From: a virus
DNA length: 64,000 bases
Strand: one strand, 5' to 3'
IMG/VR virus record: IMGVR_UViG_3300006076_000003
Coordinates: 22,602 to 86,601 of that record
How positions within the stretch are numbered: position 1 is the first letter of the stretch; the number at the start of each line of letters is the position of its first letter. The notes under the pieces were generated by a model that saw only the letters and a list, made by a program, of their open reading frames with translations, did not search any database and was not told the DNA's origin. Shown piece by piece: positions 40,457 to 51,197 of this stretch. The position numbers and the translations under genes are program-made.

Positions 40457-43400
40457 ATACACTAGATGATTTAACACACGAATATCTAAGTTCCCTTAGT
40501 CCTGAAAGTTCTTCATTACCTGAAGAACCAACAGGTTATGCTACTCCTCAATTAAACAAACCTGCAGTTGTTAATACACCATCAGGATACACTGATGCTG
40601 AAATTAACGCAATGATTGCTGATAGAAATAAAGACATAGCACCAGAATCAGATTACATGGATGAGATACAAGCATCTTTATATAGAGGTGCACAATTAAT
40701 AGGTAGGGGTGGAGCTGATGCATTAAGTTGGGGTGCAGATAAATTAGGTATACCACAAGCTTCTAAATTCTTAGACTCTATTGACTGGAAGTCAGATGAT
40801 GAGATAAATGATGCAGTTGGGTATGATCCATCAGCAGCTGAATTAGCCTACCAAAAACAAAAAGATGCTTATAAAGCTTTTACAAAAAATGTTGATTTAA
40901 GTTCTGGTTGGGATTTAGTTACAAGTACAGCAAATACTTTGCCACATATGTTAGCTGACAATGCTGATATTATAGCAACATTAGCACCTAATCCTTTAGG
41001 ACCTGAAGCATATATTGCTGGTAAATTTGCATCTGGAGCTGAAAAGGCAGCACAAGCTGCAGAAGCTGCTAAATTAGCAAATAGCTCTAAAGCACTTGAC
41101 CGTATTAAAGCAGTTGGTCAAGCTCCTAAAACACAAGTTGGAGTTACAAGTAAATTAGTGCAACCTGAAGCACAAACACTAAGTAAATTTGCTAAATCTC
41201 CATTATCACATGATGAAATTGCTATGGCAAGACAAGCAATCTTAAAAGATGCACAACAATTTAAAAAAGCTAAAAATGCTGAGATTGAATCAAATTTAAA
41301 ACTTGCTGATAGACTAAGAACAGTAAACAACTATGTACCTATAAATAAACGTTCAATATTATATGGCTCTGGAATGGCAGCAGAAAATAATAGAAAATTT
41401 GCTGAAAACAATGATGGTGAAGGTAGAGATTTATTAACAAACATAGCTGATGCAGTAGCAGAAACAGCATTATTAGGTGCAACATTACGTGCTGGAAAAG
41501 ATGCAGTAGGACTTGGTAGTGGAGCTAAAGAAGCTGTTAAGAATATATTTACAGACACTGCAAAATCCGTAGAACATGCTATGGCAAATGGTGCAAAAGA
41601 TGAGATAAAATCATCAGTAGCAAATAGTGCAGCACAAGTTGCTAAGCTATTTGGTGAAGGTGCAGCAGTAAACTATACTCAAGAGTGGTTACAAATATTA
41701 GGACAACAACTAAACTCTAAAGATAAGGGTGACTTAATGTCAGTCATATCTGATAAAAAGAATCAAGATAAAGCAAATATTGCAGCAATATCTGGTGCCG
41801 CATTAGCTGGAGCTCCTAAAGTAGCATATCATGCAGCAAAAGTACCTTTAAACATTGGTACAAGTGCTATATCTGCTGGTGTTAAAAAAGTTAAAGACAG
41901 AGTAGCAGAAAAAGCTAAAGCAGCTAGCCTTGCTGTTCTACCTGCTGAAGAGCGTGAAAGACTACATGCTCAACATGTAGCACGTAAAAAAGCACAAGAA
42001 AGTGAAATTAAGTTACATGAAAAAGCTTTAGAAGATATTGCTAAAGCTGAAACTTTTGAAGATTTACAAAATATAAAAGATGCAGCAGTACAGGAAAAAG
42101 TAAATGATATTATTGATGATCACTTTGGTTCTAAAACACTACATAAGCAAATCAATGAAGCAAAAACTGTTGATGACTTAAAGGGTATATCTGATGTTAT
42201 TGATACTAAGGTAAATCAAAAACTAAAAGAAAATTCTGAATACAGTTTGGATAAACTAAAGCAAGACTTGATTTATGAAAATAGACAAGATCACTTAACA
42301 AAAAACCAAAAAGGTAATGCTGATAGTATTAGAAATGCTACAACAGTTGATGAATTAAACAACATTGCTGGATTAAACAAACAACAAAAAGGTGCTGTAT
42401 TTGCTCAAGAGAAAAATATATTTAGACCTGATGCAGAAATAGATATTGGTGAAGGACAAACAGTACAAGGTAAAATAATTGATACAAGTCCAGATGGTAC
42501 TAAACATCAAGTTAAATATATTGATCCTCAAACTAAAGAAGCTAAAACTAAGACAGTTACAAATGATAAAGTAACACCATTATCAGCTGATAAAGTTGAT
42601 TTAACACATCATAATGAAAGACTTAATAAGTTAAAAAATTATTTGCTTAAAGTTGAGAAAGAAAGCAATCCAAGCATAACAGATAAGCTAAATAGTAATG
42701 TGGAAAGTATTAAAAATTATGCAATTGCACAACATAAAGGAGCTATTGCAACTAAAAAACTTTGGATCGAAAAGCAAAGAGCATCTGATTATCTTGGTGC
42801 AGCATTTGATAGTTCTAAACGAGGCTTTAAAGCTATGAGTGAAAAAATATCACCTGAGACAAGAGAAGCAATAGCAAATACTTTAGGAACAGCAAAACAA
42901 TTAACAAATGATACTATTAATACAATGGTTGATCTGGCTAAAGAACCTGAAAAGTCTGCAGTTAGAGGTATGTTTACTGACTTACTTAATGGTAGAATGA
43001 ATGAAAGACTTTATGACTTATCCGATAAACAACTTGATGAACTATCACCTAAATTAGCAGGTAATAAAAAAGCACAAGATATTGTTTATATGATTAAGAA
43101 AAACAGAAATAAAGCTAAAAAAGAATTTGGATTAGATACTGAAGAAGCATCTAAAGGAGGATTTTTAGGTAAATTAGATGCTATGACAAATTCACCTATT
43201 GCTTATAAACTGTATGGATTAATGTCAGCAGGTGTGGATAAAATTAAAGATACAGCAACACTTAATAAAGTAAAAGATACATTTGATAGCATTACAGAAG
43301 AAGATGTTAAAAATATGGATAAGGAAGAAAAACAAGTTTATGACACAGTAGCTAAAGATATTGAAATAGCAAAACAAAACTTACAGAATAAAAAAGATGA

Positions 43401-44016
43401 AGTTATAAATGCTAAAGAAAAAGATTTAAACACCAAAGCTGAAGACAGTAAAAAAGTAGTTACTGATTACTTTACTGAACATTTACCTGAAAACTCTGAA
43501 ATAGCAAAAGTACTTACAAATCCTGAAGAACATAAAGATTATAAACAAGCAGTTGAAAAAGATGTTAAACAATTAGTAGAAAACAATGATTTAAATAGTC
43601 TAAAAGAACTATATAGAGTTGCTCATGCTGTAAATTCACGAAACATGCTAAACGGTAGTATAGCTGACTTATCAAAAGAAATTGAAAATGCAATAGTACC
43701 AATAGATGAAGATGCTGAATTAAGTGATTATGCAATCATTAAACATAGTAAAGATGGTATAACAGATGAAACATATAACCAAGTAGCTGATTTAATAAAT
43801 ACAGCAAGTGAAGATGCAACACATGAACTAAGTAATGAGATGCTATCAAAATTTGCTAAACAAGCACAAGAACTCCACGATGAATCTGAAAAATATTCTG
43901 CTCTTAAAGCTAAATTAGATACAATTCAAATAACAGAACCAAAAGAGTTAGAAAAAGCTATGAAAGATATTGAAAAAATAGCTAAAGAATTAAACATTGA
44001 TATATGTAAAATATAA
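40453..44016 (+). CDS. Large internal virion/ejection protein, 1187 aa
   Basis: Ala/Lys/Asp-rich and mainly helical. Residues about 170-215 (HMLADNADIIATLAPNPLGP, then EAYIAGKFASGAEKAAQAAE) and about 330-350 (NIADAVAETALLGATLRAG) are amphipathic; further on are long coiled-coil stretches and a short beta module near 660-720 (GEGQTVQGKIIDTSPDGTKH). Length, composition and place next to the 2388-aa protein fit the inner-core proteins that podoviruses push into the cell to form a conduit. Confidence 0.6.
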   Translation: MNTLDDLTHEYLSSLSPESSSLPEEPTGYATPQLNKPAVVNTPSGYTDAEINAMIADRNKDIAPESDYMDEIQASLYRGAQLIGRGGADALSWGADKLGIPQASKFLDSIDWKSDDEINDAVGYDPSAAELAYQKQKDAYKAFTKNVDLSSGWDLVTSTANTLPHMLADNADIIATLAPNPLGPEAYIAGKFASGAEKAAQAAEAAKLANSSKALDRIKAVGQAPKTQVGVTSKLVQPEAQTLSKFAKSPLSHDEIAMARQAILKDAQQFKKAKNAEIESNLKLADRLRTVNNYVPINKRSILYGSGMAAENNRKFAENNDGEGRDLLTNIADAVAETALLGATLRAGKDAVGLGSGAKEAVKNIFTDTAKSVEHAMANGAKDEIKSSVANSAAQVAKLFGEGAAVNYTQEWLQILGQQLNSKDKGDLMSVISDKKNQDKANIAAISGAALAGAPKVAYHAAKVPLNIGTSAISAGVKKVKDRVAEKAKAASLAVLPAEERERLHAQHVARKKAQESEIKLHEKALEDIAKAETFEDLQNIKDAAVQEKVNDIIDDHFGSKTLHKQINEAKTVDDLKGISDVIDTKVNQKLKENSEYSLDKLKQDLIYENRQDHLTKNQKGNADSIRNATTVDELNNIAGLNKQQKGAVFAQEKNIFRPDAEIDIGEGQTVQGKIIDTSPDGTKHQVKYIDPQTKEAKTKTVTNDKVTPLSADKVDLTHHNERLNKLKNYLLKVEKESNPSITDKLNSNVESIKNYAIAQHKGAIATKKLWIEKQRASDYLGAAFDSSKRGFKAMSEKISPETREAIANTLGTAKQLTNDTINTMVDLAKEPEKSAVRGMFTDLLNGRMNERLYDLSDKQLDELSPKLAGNKKAQDIVYMIKKNRNKAKKEFGLDTEEASKGGFLGKLDAMTNSPIAYKLYGLMSAGVDKIKDTATLNKVKDTFDSITEEDVKNMDKEEKQVYDTVAKDIEIAKQNLQNKKDEVINAKEKDLNTKAEDSKKVVTDYFTEHLPENSEIAKVLTNPEEHKDYKQAVEKDVKQLVENNDLNSLKELYRVAHAVNSRNMLNGSIADLSKEIENAIVPIDEDAELSDYAIIKHSKDGITDETYNQVADLINTASEDATHELSNEMLSKFAKQAQELHDESEKYSALKAKLDTIQITEPKELEKAMKDIEKIAKELNIDICKI

Positions 44017-44030
44017 GGGAGATTATTTAA

Positions 44031-47000
44031 ATGAGTAAATGTATACCATTAGAAGACTTGGCAGGTCTACTTGAAAAAGTAGATGTGTCTAAATTCAGCA
44101 ATGATGGAAAACTTGCTAATAAAGACTTCAGATTTGAAACAAAAGATATACCATTTTCTGCAATACTTAACACATTACAAGATGGTAAAGGTGAATTTGG
44201 TGATACATCAATTATTGATAGAATGGGTAATTTAGGTTATAAACTAAATTGGGTGAGAGAAAGATTATCTAAGCCAGATGCCTTAAATACTATACCTGAA
44301 GAACTTAGAGAAACAGAAAATGAAAGAGGTTTACTAAGAACAATAGCATTAACTGAAGTGATTGATTCATCAAGAGGTGAAGCATTTAAAGTAAATAAAT
44401 ATAATGCTGATTTAAAAAAAGTAAGTGATAGCTATGGAAATGCTACTGAAATAAGAATGCCTTTTGCACGTGTAGCAGCAGTCATAGGTAGAAAAATAAT
44501 GCAAAGTAGAACAGGACTTGTATTTGGTGAAGGTGATGCAACTAAAGCATCAGCAGCTAAGATAGAACAAGCTTATCAAACAATTGGTGAAGCTGCATTA
44601 AAAGATTTAGAAAAAGCTGGTTTTATTAAATTACATGATAAAGCAAGTGTAATAAATGACTTTGCATTTACTAATGAAGATGGTATAACAAGAATTGCTG
44701 CACAAGACCCTAAAACACGCTATACAACAATGAAAGCTGTATCATTAAATGTTTCAAAAGATAGTAGATTTAGAAAACTCTATGGTGATGAATTATTTGA
44801 TAGTTATGTTAAAGATATAATGGATACCACAGGTGACGAAGATTTAAAGTCCTTCATAGATGAAGTAAATGAATTAGATGAAAATGATATTAAATCTTAC
44901 GAACTAAAAGAACAGTATAATAAATTAAGAAACTTTAATGCTTATATAGCAGGTGTTAATAGAGTAGCAATACCTACAACATTTGTAGATGTTAAAACTG
45001 AAGCACCAGATAGTATAGAAAATGACAGAGATGTTATGGAAAGAGCTACTGATGAGTATAAAGAAGGAGTTAAATCATTAAATGAGACAAAACAGCATGT
45101 AAAAAAACCAATACTTAACTTCCTTAAAGATTTAGCAGAAGTCTATAAATCTGAGAAAAAACCTTTAAAATCTTTAGTTAGATACTTAGTTGGTAACAAC
45201 ATTAGTACAAAAGATAAGCAGCAATTTGAGGAAGTGTTAAACAGCATATTTGGTTTATACAGCAAAGATATACATACATCTTACTCAAAAGCATCTATTG
45301 CTGGTAAAAACACATCAATCTTATCACCGCTTGAAGATATGTTAGGACATATTGATAGTATTACAGATGAAAAAGGTGAACCTAAATATTTCCACAATAC
45401 ATCACATATTGGAGCAAATGGACGTGAGTATTATGATTCAGCATACCTAAGTATTCAAGCTAATAAAATTGTAAGAGATATTATTAGTGTTGGAGATAAA
45501 GAAGATAAAACATTTAACATTCATAAAGATAAAGAAGCATATAATCAATTTATAACTTACCTAATGGATGCTTTACCAAGTAAATTAACAGAAGGTAAAG
45601 ATGAAACGGCAATCTTACAAATGTTAAAAGGTGAAGATAAATCAGATAAAACTTTTGAATACTTGTTAAGTAAAGTAGATACTTTAACAGCAGACAAAGC
45701 AGATATTGCTGATAGATTAATAGCATTAGGGGAAATAAATGCTAACCTAAAAGGTAAAGACCAAGTTAAAAATCCTTCATTTATGCATAATGCCTCTGTA
45801 CTATTGGCTGTAAAAGATTTAAGAAAAGCAGTAGAAGGTGATGGAACACTTACAACAGATTTTCTTGCTGACCCAGATGCAACAGCAAATGGTGCTACAC
45901 TTAAATTAGCAGAAGCTGCAAGAGATGCAAATAATGAAAAAGCAAGGGAAATATTAGGAGCCGTTGGAGTTATTGGAGATAATAAACAAGTAAGTGATGT
46001 TTACAATTATGTAAATAAATTTATTTTAGAGCCATCCATAACTAAAGCATTAGAGTCTAAGGACACTCCAGAAGAAAGCAAAAATGCACCAGATGGTGTC
46101 ATAACATTTAGTAAAAAAACAAGAGGATTTGATAAAGCTAATGCAACATTAATGCAAAAGATTATCAAATATGTATATGAAGATAATATGCGTGAATTTG
46201 CTAAACTACCAACTATGACATTAATCTATGGACAGGGGGAACATGCCTCAAAACTAACAATAGCAAAAGGCGTAGCTACTAAGATGGGTGTAATGTTTCA
46301 CGGCATTAAAAGTAAAAAAGAATTAACAGAAGCACATAAATTTGTGTTAGATTTATTAGGTGAAGATAAGGATAAATTAGATGCTATACACTTAACAGAA
46401 AAAGATGTAGCAACATTAACAAATAAATTCAAAGATAGTATAGCAGCAAATGTACAGCATTTAATGAAAGATGCTTTTTATAAAAAAGGTTCTGGAGCAT
46501 TAGCAGATTTTAAAGAGGTATCAACAGATTTATTTAATTTAGCACAAGAGCTGCATAAAAAAGGTAAGGACAATCCTAAATTTAATGAAAGAATTAAGGA
46601 ACAAAAAAACAAAGTTCTATTGTTAAAAACGCAGCTAAAAGAAGAAAAAGCTAAAGCAAAAAGAAATAGAAGACGAAAAAAATTAAAACTTGACAAAACT
46701 AATTTTGAAAAAGAAGATGTAAAAGGAATGTCAGAAAAGCTTGAGAAAGAAAGAAGCAAGTTACGAAATATGCTTTATATGAAAGAGCATTTAATGATGT
46801 TACCTCCTCACGTAAATGATGCAAAAGTATTACCGAGAAACCCATACATTGGCTTTAAGTTAGAAAAACAATTTAATGTCTATGACCCTAAAACAGGCAC
46901 TATCACAAATAAACCATTACCAACTCAAACAGTGTTTGATGTAAGTGCAACACATATGGTAGATAGTTACAATCAAGTAGCATCTGGCGGACATTATCTT

Positions 47001-50000
47001 AACTTATTTGATGCTAAATTCTTGAACCCAAAATATGCAGCACAAGCAGTTAAAGATTATTCAGAACAAATGAGCAATAACATAAATAACTTTAGTAAAA
47101 TTGAATCATTGCATAAAACATTAGAAGTATACAATGACATATTTTTTGATAAAGACAGCAAAGAACATAAACAATTTGCTAATCGTATTGCAGCAATTAA
47201 AAATAAATTTAATGGTAAATTAGAAGTAAATAAAGAAGCTGGAGTATTATTTGGTGAGAAAGTTATAGAAGATACAGTAGATCCTAATACTAAAAAAGCA
47301 ACATTGGATAATAATACTAAGAGTGAAGTGTCTATTACTACATTTAAATCTAAAAAATTAAGTGTAGAAAAGGCAAAAGAAAAAATTGATAATCTAAAAC
47401 AAGATATTAAAAATAACAATGTAGTTACGTACGATCTTGAAACTGATGGATTAATTAGCAAAGATGGAAAAACAATACCTAATGTAATACAAATAGGTTA
47501 TAAAGATGGAAACAAAGATATAAAAACAGTACATATAAAATTTCCTTCAAAAGAAGCATATAATAAATATGTTAATGGTATGGAATCTGAAAAAATTAGA
47601 AATAGTAAATTATTTAAAGAAGTTAGTAAAGGTTATAAAGAGTGGCAAGATAACGCAATATCTATCGATGAAGCATTAAAAATGTTTAATGATGTAGCTA
47701 AAAACAAAAAAACATTAACATTTAATGGTAATGGATTCGATAATGTCATTATGCAATCTTTATTTAATGAGCATAATTTAGACATAACACCATTTAAAGA
47801 TAGTAATACATATGATATAAGAGAAATAGATTTAGGACTTAATAATTATGATACTTTTAAAGGTACATTAGAAGATAAAGTAAATGAATATGACTTAAGT
47901 TCTAAAGAAAATCAAGAAAATTTACATAATGCAGATTTTGATGTAGATATGACTTATAAATTAGCAAATGCATTAATTGACGTAAAAGATTTAAATAGTG
48001 AATTAAATAAACTTGCTAAAGAAACTGATTCACCTATAATCAACACTTTTGTTACACTGCAAGGAAAAACAAAAACTAAGATGCGTAGTGGTGAGAATAG
48101 TAAATTTAGTAGTAAACAAAATACAATTTATATTGCAGGTCCTTTAGATAAAACTGTTGTAGAACATGAGATATTACATAGCTTTACAACACTATGGATT
48201 AAAGATAACAAAAATGATTCATCTTATAAATACTTGCAAAAAGCACTGCCTAAACTAAGAGAATTGAACATTGCTGAATTAAAAGATATATTAGCTAATG
48301 ATGATGAAACAGCAATAGCTGAGTTAATAAGTACAATGGGTAGTAATATGGAACTGGCTAAAAAAGTCTATAAAACTATTGATAGCAGCAAAACAATATT
48401 ACCAGCTACAAGACTAAGAAATGTTATCAACAAAGCAATAAAAGCAATTATAAAATGGGTTGGTAGTGAAAAAGCTTTAGAAAGATTAGAAAAAGAAGGC
48501 TTAAATACAGAAGATTTAGCAAATGCTATTAACACAGCAATTGGAAAGAGTATCAATGATGTACAAAATAGAGCAACAAACTTTAATAAAGAGGTTAAAG
48601 CAGTAGATAAAACATATAATTTTATGGGTGGTGTTGGAAAGATACATGAAGCAATAGAGGATAAAGTTGAAAAAATTAATGCTTTATCTGTGAGAGTTAT
48701 AACAGAGCCAGTAGAGCACAAAGCTGAAGTAATAACTAAAAATGTTGATAGAATATTATCAGAAAAGTATCCTACATATTTTAGAGCTAAAGAATATGCT
48801 ATTGGAGTATATAACAGTTCTGAAGCACTGCAACAACTTATGCAGTATATTGCTACACCAGAAAAGTTAATTAGCAGAAAAAATGAGGTATTAACATTAT
48901 CGAATAAACTTAACAAAGAAACAACTGATAGAACAAATGAAGCATTAAATAATATACACCACTTAACAAGAGATTTTAGTAAAAATGAAAAACAAGTACT
49001 TGGCAACATAACAACAAAAATACCATTACATTATATTTATGCATTTGCACCAGATTTAAAAGACTTTAGTGGAAAAATAAAAGAATTAGAAAGTAACCTT
49101 AACAAAGATGGTTTAAGAAATGTAGATAATATTGTAAGTTTATGGGTGGATGGGGTAGTAAAAGATACTAATTTATACTCACTAGAAGATACTTATGGAA
49201 CAAGTGACTTAGCTAACAATATTAAATTATTAGCAGCACTTAAAGCTTTAGAAAAAGTTGATAAAAACTTTGAGTTATCAACAAAAATAATGGATAAACA
49301 TTTAGACTTATATAGAACAATTAAAGACCATTCAATGGCTTTATATCTTACACACAAAGACATTTTAGCTAATACACCAAGTAAAATAGCAATGAAAGAT
49401 GTACAAGTTGTACCACACTACAACAAACTTATACATAAAAAAGTATTTAGCTACAAAGATAGAGATAAGATGCAATATAGTGATAAAAATGGTTGGAATA
49501 TAATACAACAACCTACAAAAGACGGCAAAATTGGTATAGCATATAAAGAGATTATTGATACACAGTCAGCTGAAGGTACTGGTGTAGAACTACAACTACC
49601 TGAAACAGATATTACTGTACCTGAGAAGTATATAAACAATGGATATGTTGATGTACATAATAACAACATTGTACATACAGCAGATGGTTATAAATTGATA
49701 TTAACAGCAGAACAAGAAAAGCAAATTGGCATATTGGAAACACCAGCAGAAAGTCTTGTTAGATCTACCAATAACATGATACATCTTAAAGAAACAGAAG
49801 TTATAAGAGATAGATTAGCAGAAAAAGCATTTACTGCTGAGTTAACTAATGACAGTACTAAAGAAATAGCAAATGAGATACAATCTAAAGTAATTGATCA
49901 TCCTTGGTTCTTAAAAGTACCAGATGACATTAACTATGCTGACTTAGCAAATAGCACAGATCCTAACATGCGATTAATACATGCACATTATAAACCAATA

Positions 50001-51197
50001 CAACGTAAAATGTCTAAAGTTGGTGGCTTTGATAAAAAAGTTACTTGGGTTAGAAAAGATGTAGCACATTGGCTTGTAGGATTTAATAAAGGACCTTTAT
50101 TTAAAAGCAAGTTAGGACAACAAATATCAAGAATAACAAAAAATATAGTGTCATTAGCAAAAATTAATATGGCTATTGCTAACCCTATGAAGCTAGTAAA
50201 AGATGCAGCATCATCTGTTAATCAGCTTATTATAATGGGAGTGCCTGCAACATATATAGCAAAAACATCTAAAGACTTTTTTAATGATTTAAAAGAATTT
50301 AAAAGAGTACAAACAAAAATAGCAGCATTGCAACTAAAACATTATGCCGACCCTAACAATGAAGCAATAACTAAAAATATAGCAAAATTAAATGAGCAAT
50401 TAAAAGATAATAGCGTAGCTAAAGCATCAGAACATGGCTTTGTTAACTCACTTAGCTCAGATGTAGTAAGTCATAATGCACAAACAAGATATGGTTTAAC
50501 AGCAGATGTAGATAATGTACTAAAAAAAGTATTTACAAAAGATGGAGAAACAGCAAATAAGTTAGGTGAACAAATATTAAAACTTAGCAAATTTGGTGGA
50601 TGGAATGGTATAACAGCATTAGATAGAGTAGCAGATTATGTTGAAGTAATACCTGGAATGGAAGGCAAATTAGAAGGTGTTCATACAGTAATGCAAGAAC
50701 TTAACAATGTTAGAACAGAAGAAGATGTTGTTAGTATGATGCGTCAATGGACCCTATCGCCTAACTCTGAATTTGTAAAAGCAGGTATTGAAGTAAATGA
50801 CTTTATAGATGCATCATCTAAATATACATACTTTAAGTACTTAACTGAAGAAAAAGGTTATACAGAAGAAGAAGCAGTTACTGAAGTAATGAAAGCTGTA
50901 CCAGATTATAAAGAAGTTATGCCATCATCAATGAAATTAGCATCTGACTATGGTATATTGATGTTCCCTTCTTACTGGACAAGAATACAACGTGCTATTT
51001 ATATGATGGGTAGATATAGACCAGCATCTTTAATTGCTGAAATAACAGCTGCAGATATATTTGATTTATCACATTTATCAGGATTAACAATCTTAGATAG
51101 CAATATTTATGATAAAACATTAGATATGGGTGGTGCAATACATACACCTCTACAAGCAGCTAAATCAGGATTTATCTACCCTACTCATTTGATCTGA
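44031..51197 (+). CDS. Giant polyvalent virion protein with DEDDh exonuclease and zinc metallopeptidase domains
   Basis: 2388 aa, the last gene of the late block. A DEDDh 3'-5' exonuclease domain spans about 1128-1320: YDLETDG with D1135 and E1137, FNGNGFDNVIM with D1237, and HNADFDVDMTY with H1299 and D1304. Directly after it comes a zincin: VEHEILHSFTTLW with H1379, E1380 and H1383, and a likely third ligand E1431 in AIAELISTMG. A strongly basic stretch lies near 876-890. The C-terminus (FKYLTEEKGYTEEEAVTEVM, ILMFPSYWTRIQRAIYMMGR) resembles the shared end of polyvalent proteins injected with phage DNA. It probably enters the cell and protects or processes DNA. Confidence 0.8.
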   Translation: MSKCIPLEDLAGLLEKVDVSKFSNDGKLANKDFRFETKDIPFSAILNTLQDGKGEFGDTSIIDRMGNLGYKLNWVRERLSKPDALNTIPEELRETENERGLLRTIALTEVIDSSRGEAFKVNKYNADLKKVSDSYGNATEIRMPFARVAAVIGRKIMQSRTGLVFGEGDATKASAAKIEQAYQTIGEAALKDLEKAGFIKLHDKASVINDFAFTNEDGITRIAAQDPKTRYTTMKAVSLNVSKDSRFRKLYGDELFDSYVKDIMDTTGDEDLKSFIDEVNELDENDIKSYELKEQYNKLRNFNAYIAGVNRVAIPTTFVDVKTEAPDSIENDRDVMERATDEYKEGVKSLNETKQHVKKPILNFLKDLAEVYKSEKKPLKSLVRYLVGNNISTKDKQQFEEVLNSIFGLYSKDIHTSYSKASIAGKNTSILSPLEDMLGHIDSITDEKGEPKYFHNTSHIGANGREYYDSAYLSIQANKIVRDIISVGDKEDKTFNIHKDKEAYNQFITYLMDALPSKLTEGKDETAILQMLKGEDKSDKTFEYLLSKVDTLTADKADIADRLIALGEINANLKGKDQVKNPSFMHNASVLLAVKDLRKAVEGDGTLTTDFLADPDATANGATLKLAEAARDANNEKAREILGAVGVIGDNKQVSDVYNYVNKFILEPSITKALESKDTPEESKNAPDGVITFSKKTRGFDKANATLMQKIIKYVYEDNMREFAKLPTMTLIYGQGEHASKLTIAKGVATKMGVMFHGIKSKKELTEAHKFVLDLLGEDKDKLDAIHLTEKDVATLTNKFKDSIAANVQHLMKDAFYKKGSGALADFKEVSTDLFNLAQELHKKGKDNPKFNERIKEQKNKVLLLKTQLKEEKAKAKRNRRRKKLKLDKTNFEKEDVKGMSEKLEKERSKLRNMLYMKEHLMMLPPHVNDAKVLPRNPYIGFKLEKQFNVYDPKTGTITNKPLPTQTVFDVSATHMVDSYNQVASGGHYLNLFDAKFLNPKYAAQAVKDYSEQMSNNINNFSKIESLHKTLEVYNDIFFDKDSKEHKQFANRIAAIKNKFNGKLEVNKEAGVLFGEKVIEDTVDPNTKKATLDNNTKSEVSITTFKSKKLSVEKAKEKIDNLKQDIKNNNVVTYDLETDGLISKDGKTIPNVIQIGYKDGNKDIKTVHIKFPSKEAYNKYVNGMESEKIRNSKLFKEVSKGYKEWQDNAISIDEALKMFNDVAKNKKTLTFNGNGFDNVIMQSLFNEHNLDITPFKDSNTYDIREIDLGLNNYDTFKGTLEDKVNEYDLSSKENQENLHNADFDVDMTYKLANALIDVKDLNSELNKLAKETDSPIINTFVTLQGKTKTKMRSGENSKFSSKQNTIYIAGPLDKTVVEHEILHSFTTLWIKDNKNDSSYKYLQKALPKLRELNIAELKDILANDDETAIAELISTMGSNMELAKKVYKTIDSSKTILPATRLRNVINKAIKAIIKWVGSEKALERLEKEGLNTEDLANAINTAIGKSINDVQNRATNFNKEVKAVDKTYNFMGGVGKIHEAIEDKVEKINALSVRVITEPVEHKAEVITKNVDRILSEKYPTYFRAKEYAIGVYNSSEALQQLMQYIATPEKLISRKNEVLTLSNKLNKETTDRTNEALNNIHHLTRDFSKNEKQVLGNITTKIPLHYIYAFAPDLKDFSGKIKELESNLNKDGLRNVDNIVSLWVDGVVKDTNLYSLEDTYGTSDLANNIKLLAALKALEKVDKNFELSTKIMDKHLDLYRTIKDHSMALYLTHKDILANTPSKIAMKDVQVVPHYNKLIHKKVFSYKDRDKMQYSDKNGWNIIQQPTKDGKIGIAYKEIIDTQSAEGTGVELQLPETDITVPEKYINNGYVDVHNNNIVHTADGYKLILTAEQEKQIGILETPAESLVRSTNNMIHLKETEVIRDRLAEKAFTAELTNDSTKEIANEIQSKVIDHPWFLKVPDDINYADLANSTDPNMRLIHAHYKPIQRKMSKVGGFDKKVTWVRKDVAHWLVGFNKGPLFKSKLGQQISRITKNIVSLAKINMAIANPMKLVKDAASSVNQLIIMGVPATYIAKTSKDFFNDLKEFKRVQTKIAALQLKHYADPNNEAITKNIAKLNEQLKDNSVAKASEHGFVNSLSSDVVSHNAQTRYGLTADVDNVLKKVFTKDGETANKLGEQILKLSKFGGWNGITALDRVADYVEVIPGMEGKLEGVHTVMQELNNVRTEEDVVSMMRQWTLSPNSEFVKAGIEVNDFIDASSKYTYFKYLTEEKGYTEEEAVTEVMKAVPDYKEVMPSSMKLASDYGILMFPSYWTRIQRAIYMMGRYRPASLIAEITAADIFDLSHLSGLTILDSNIYDKTLDMGGAIHTPLQAAKSGFIYPTHLI

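Noticed and set aside
46478-46759. Minus-strand frame of 93 codons rich in Phe, Ser and Leu
   Set aside because: Antisense shadow of the Lys/Arg-rich stretch of the giant virion gene; Lys codons read backward give Phe and Leu.
48368-49009. Minus-strand frame of 213 codons with hydrophobic composition
   Set aside because: Long only because the overlying gene avoids certain codons; composition is typical of an antisense shadow and there is no start signal.
8866-51197. Search for integrase, excisionase or lysogeny repressor
   Set aside because: None seen. The only regulator-like genes are the ribbon-helix-helix and winged-helix proteins, so chromosomal lysogeny is not supported by this window.
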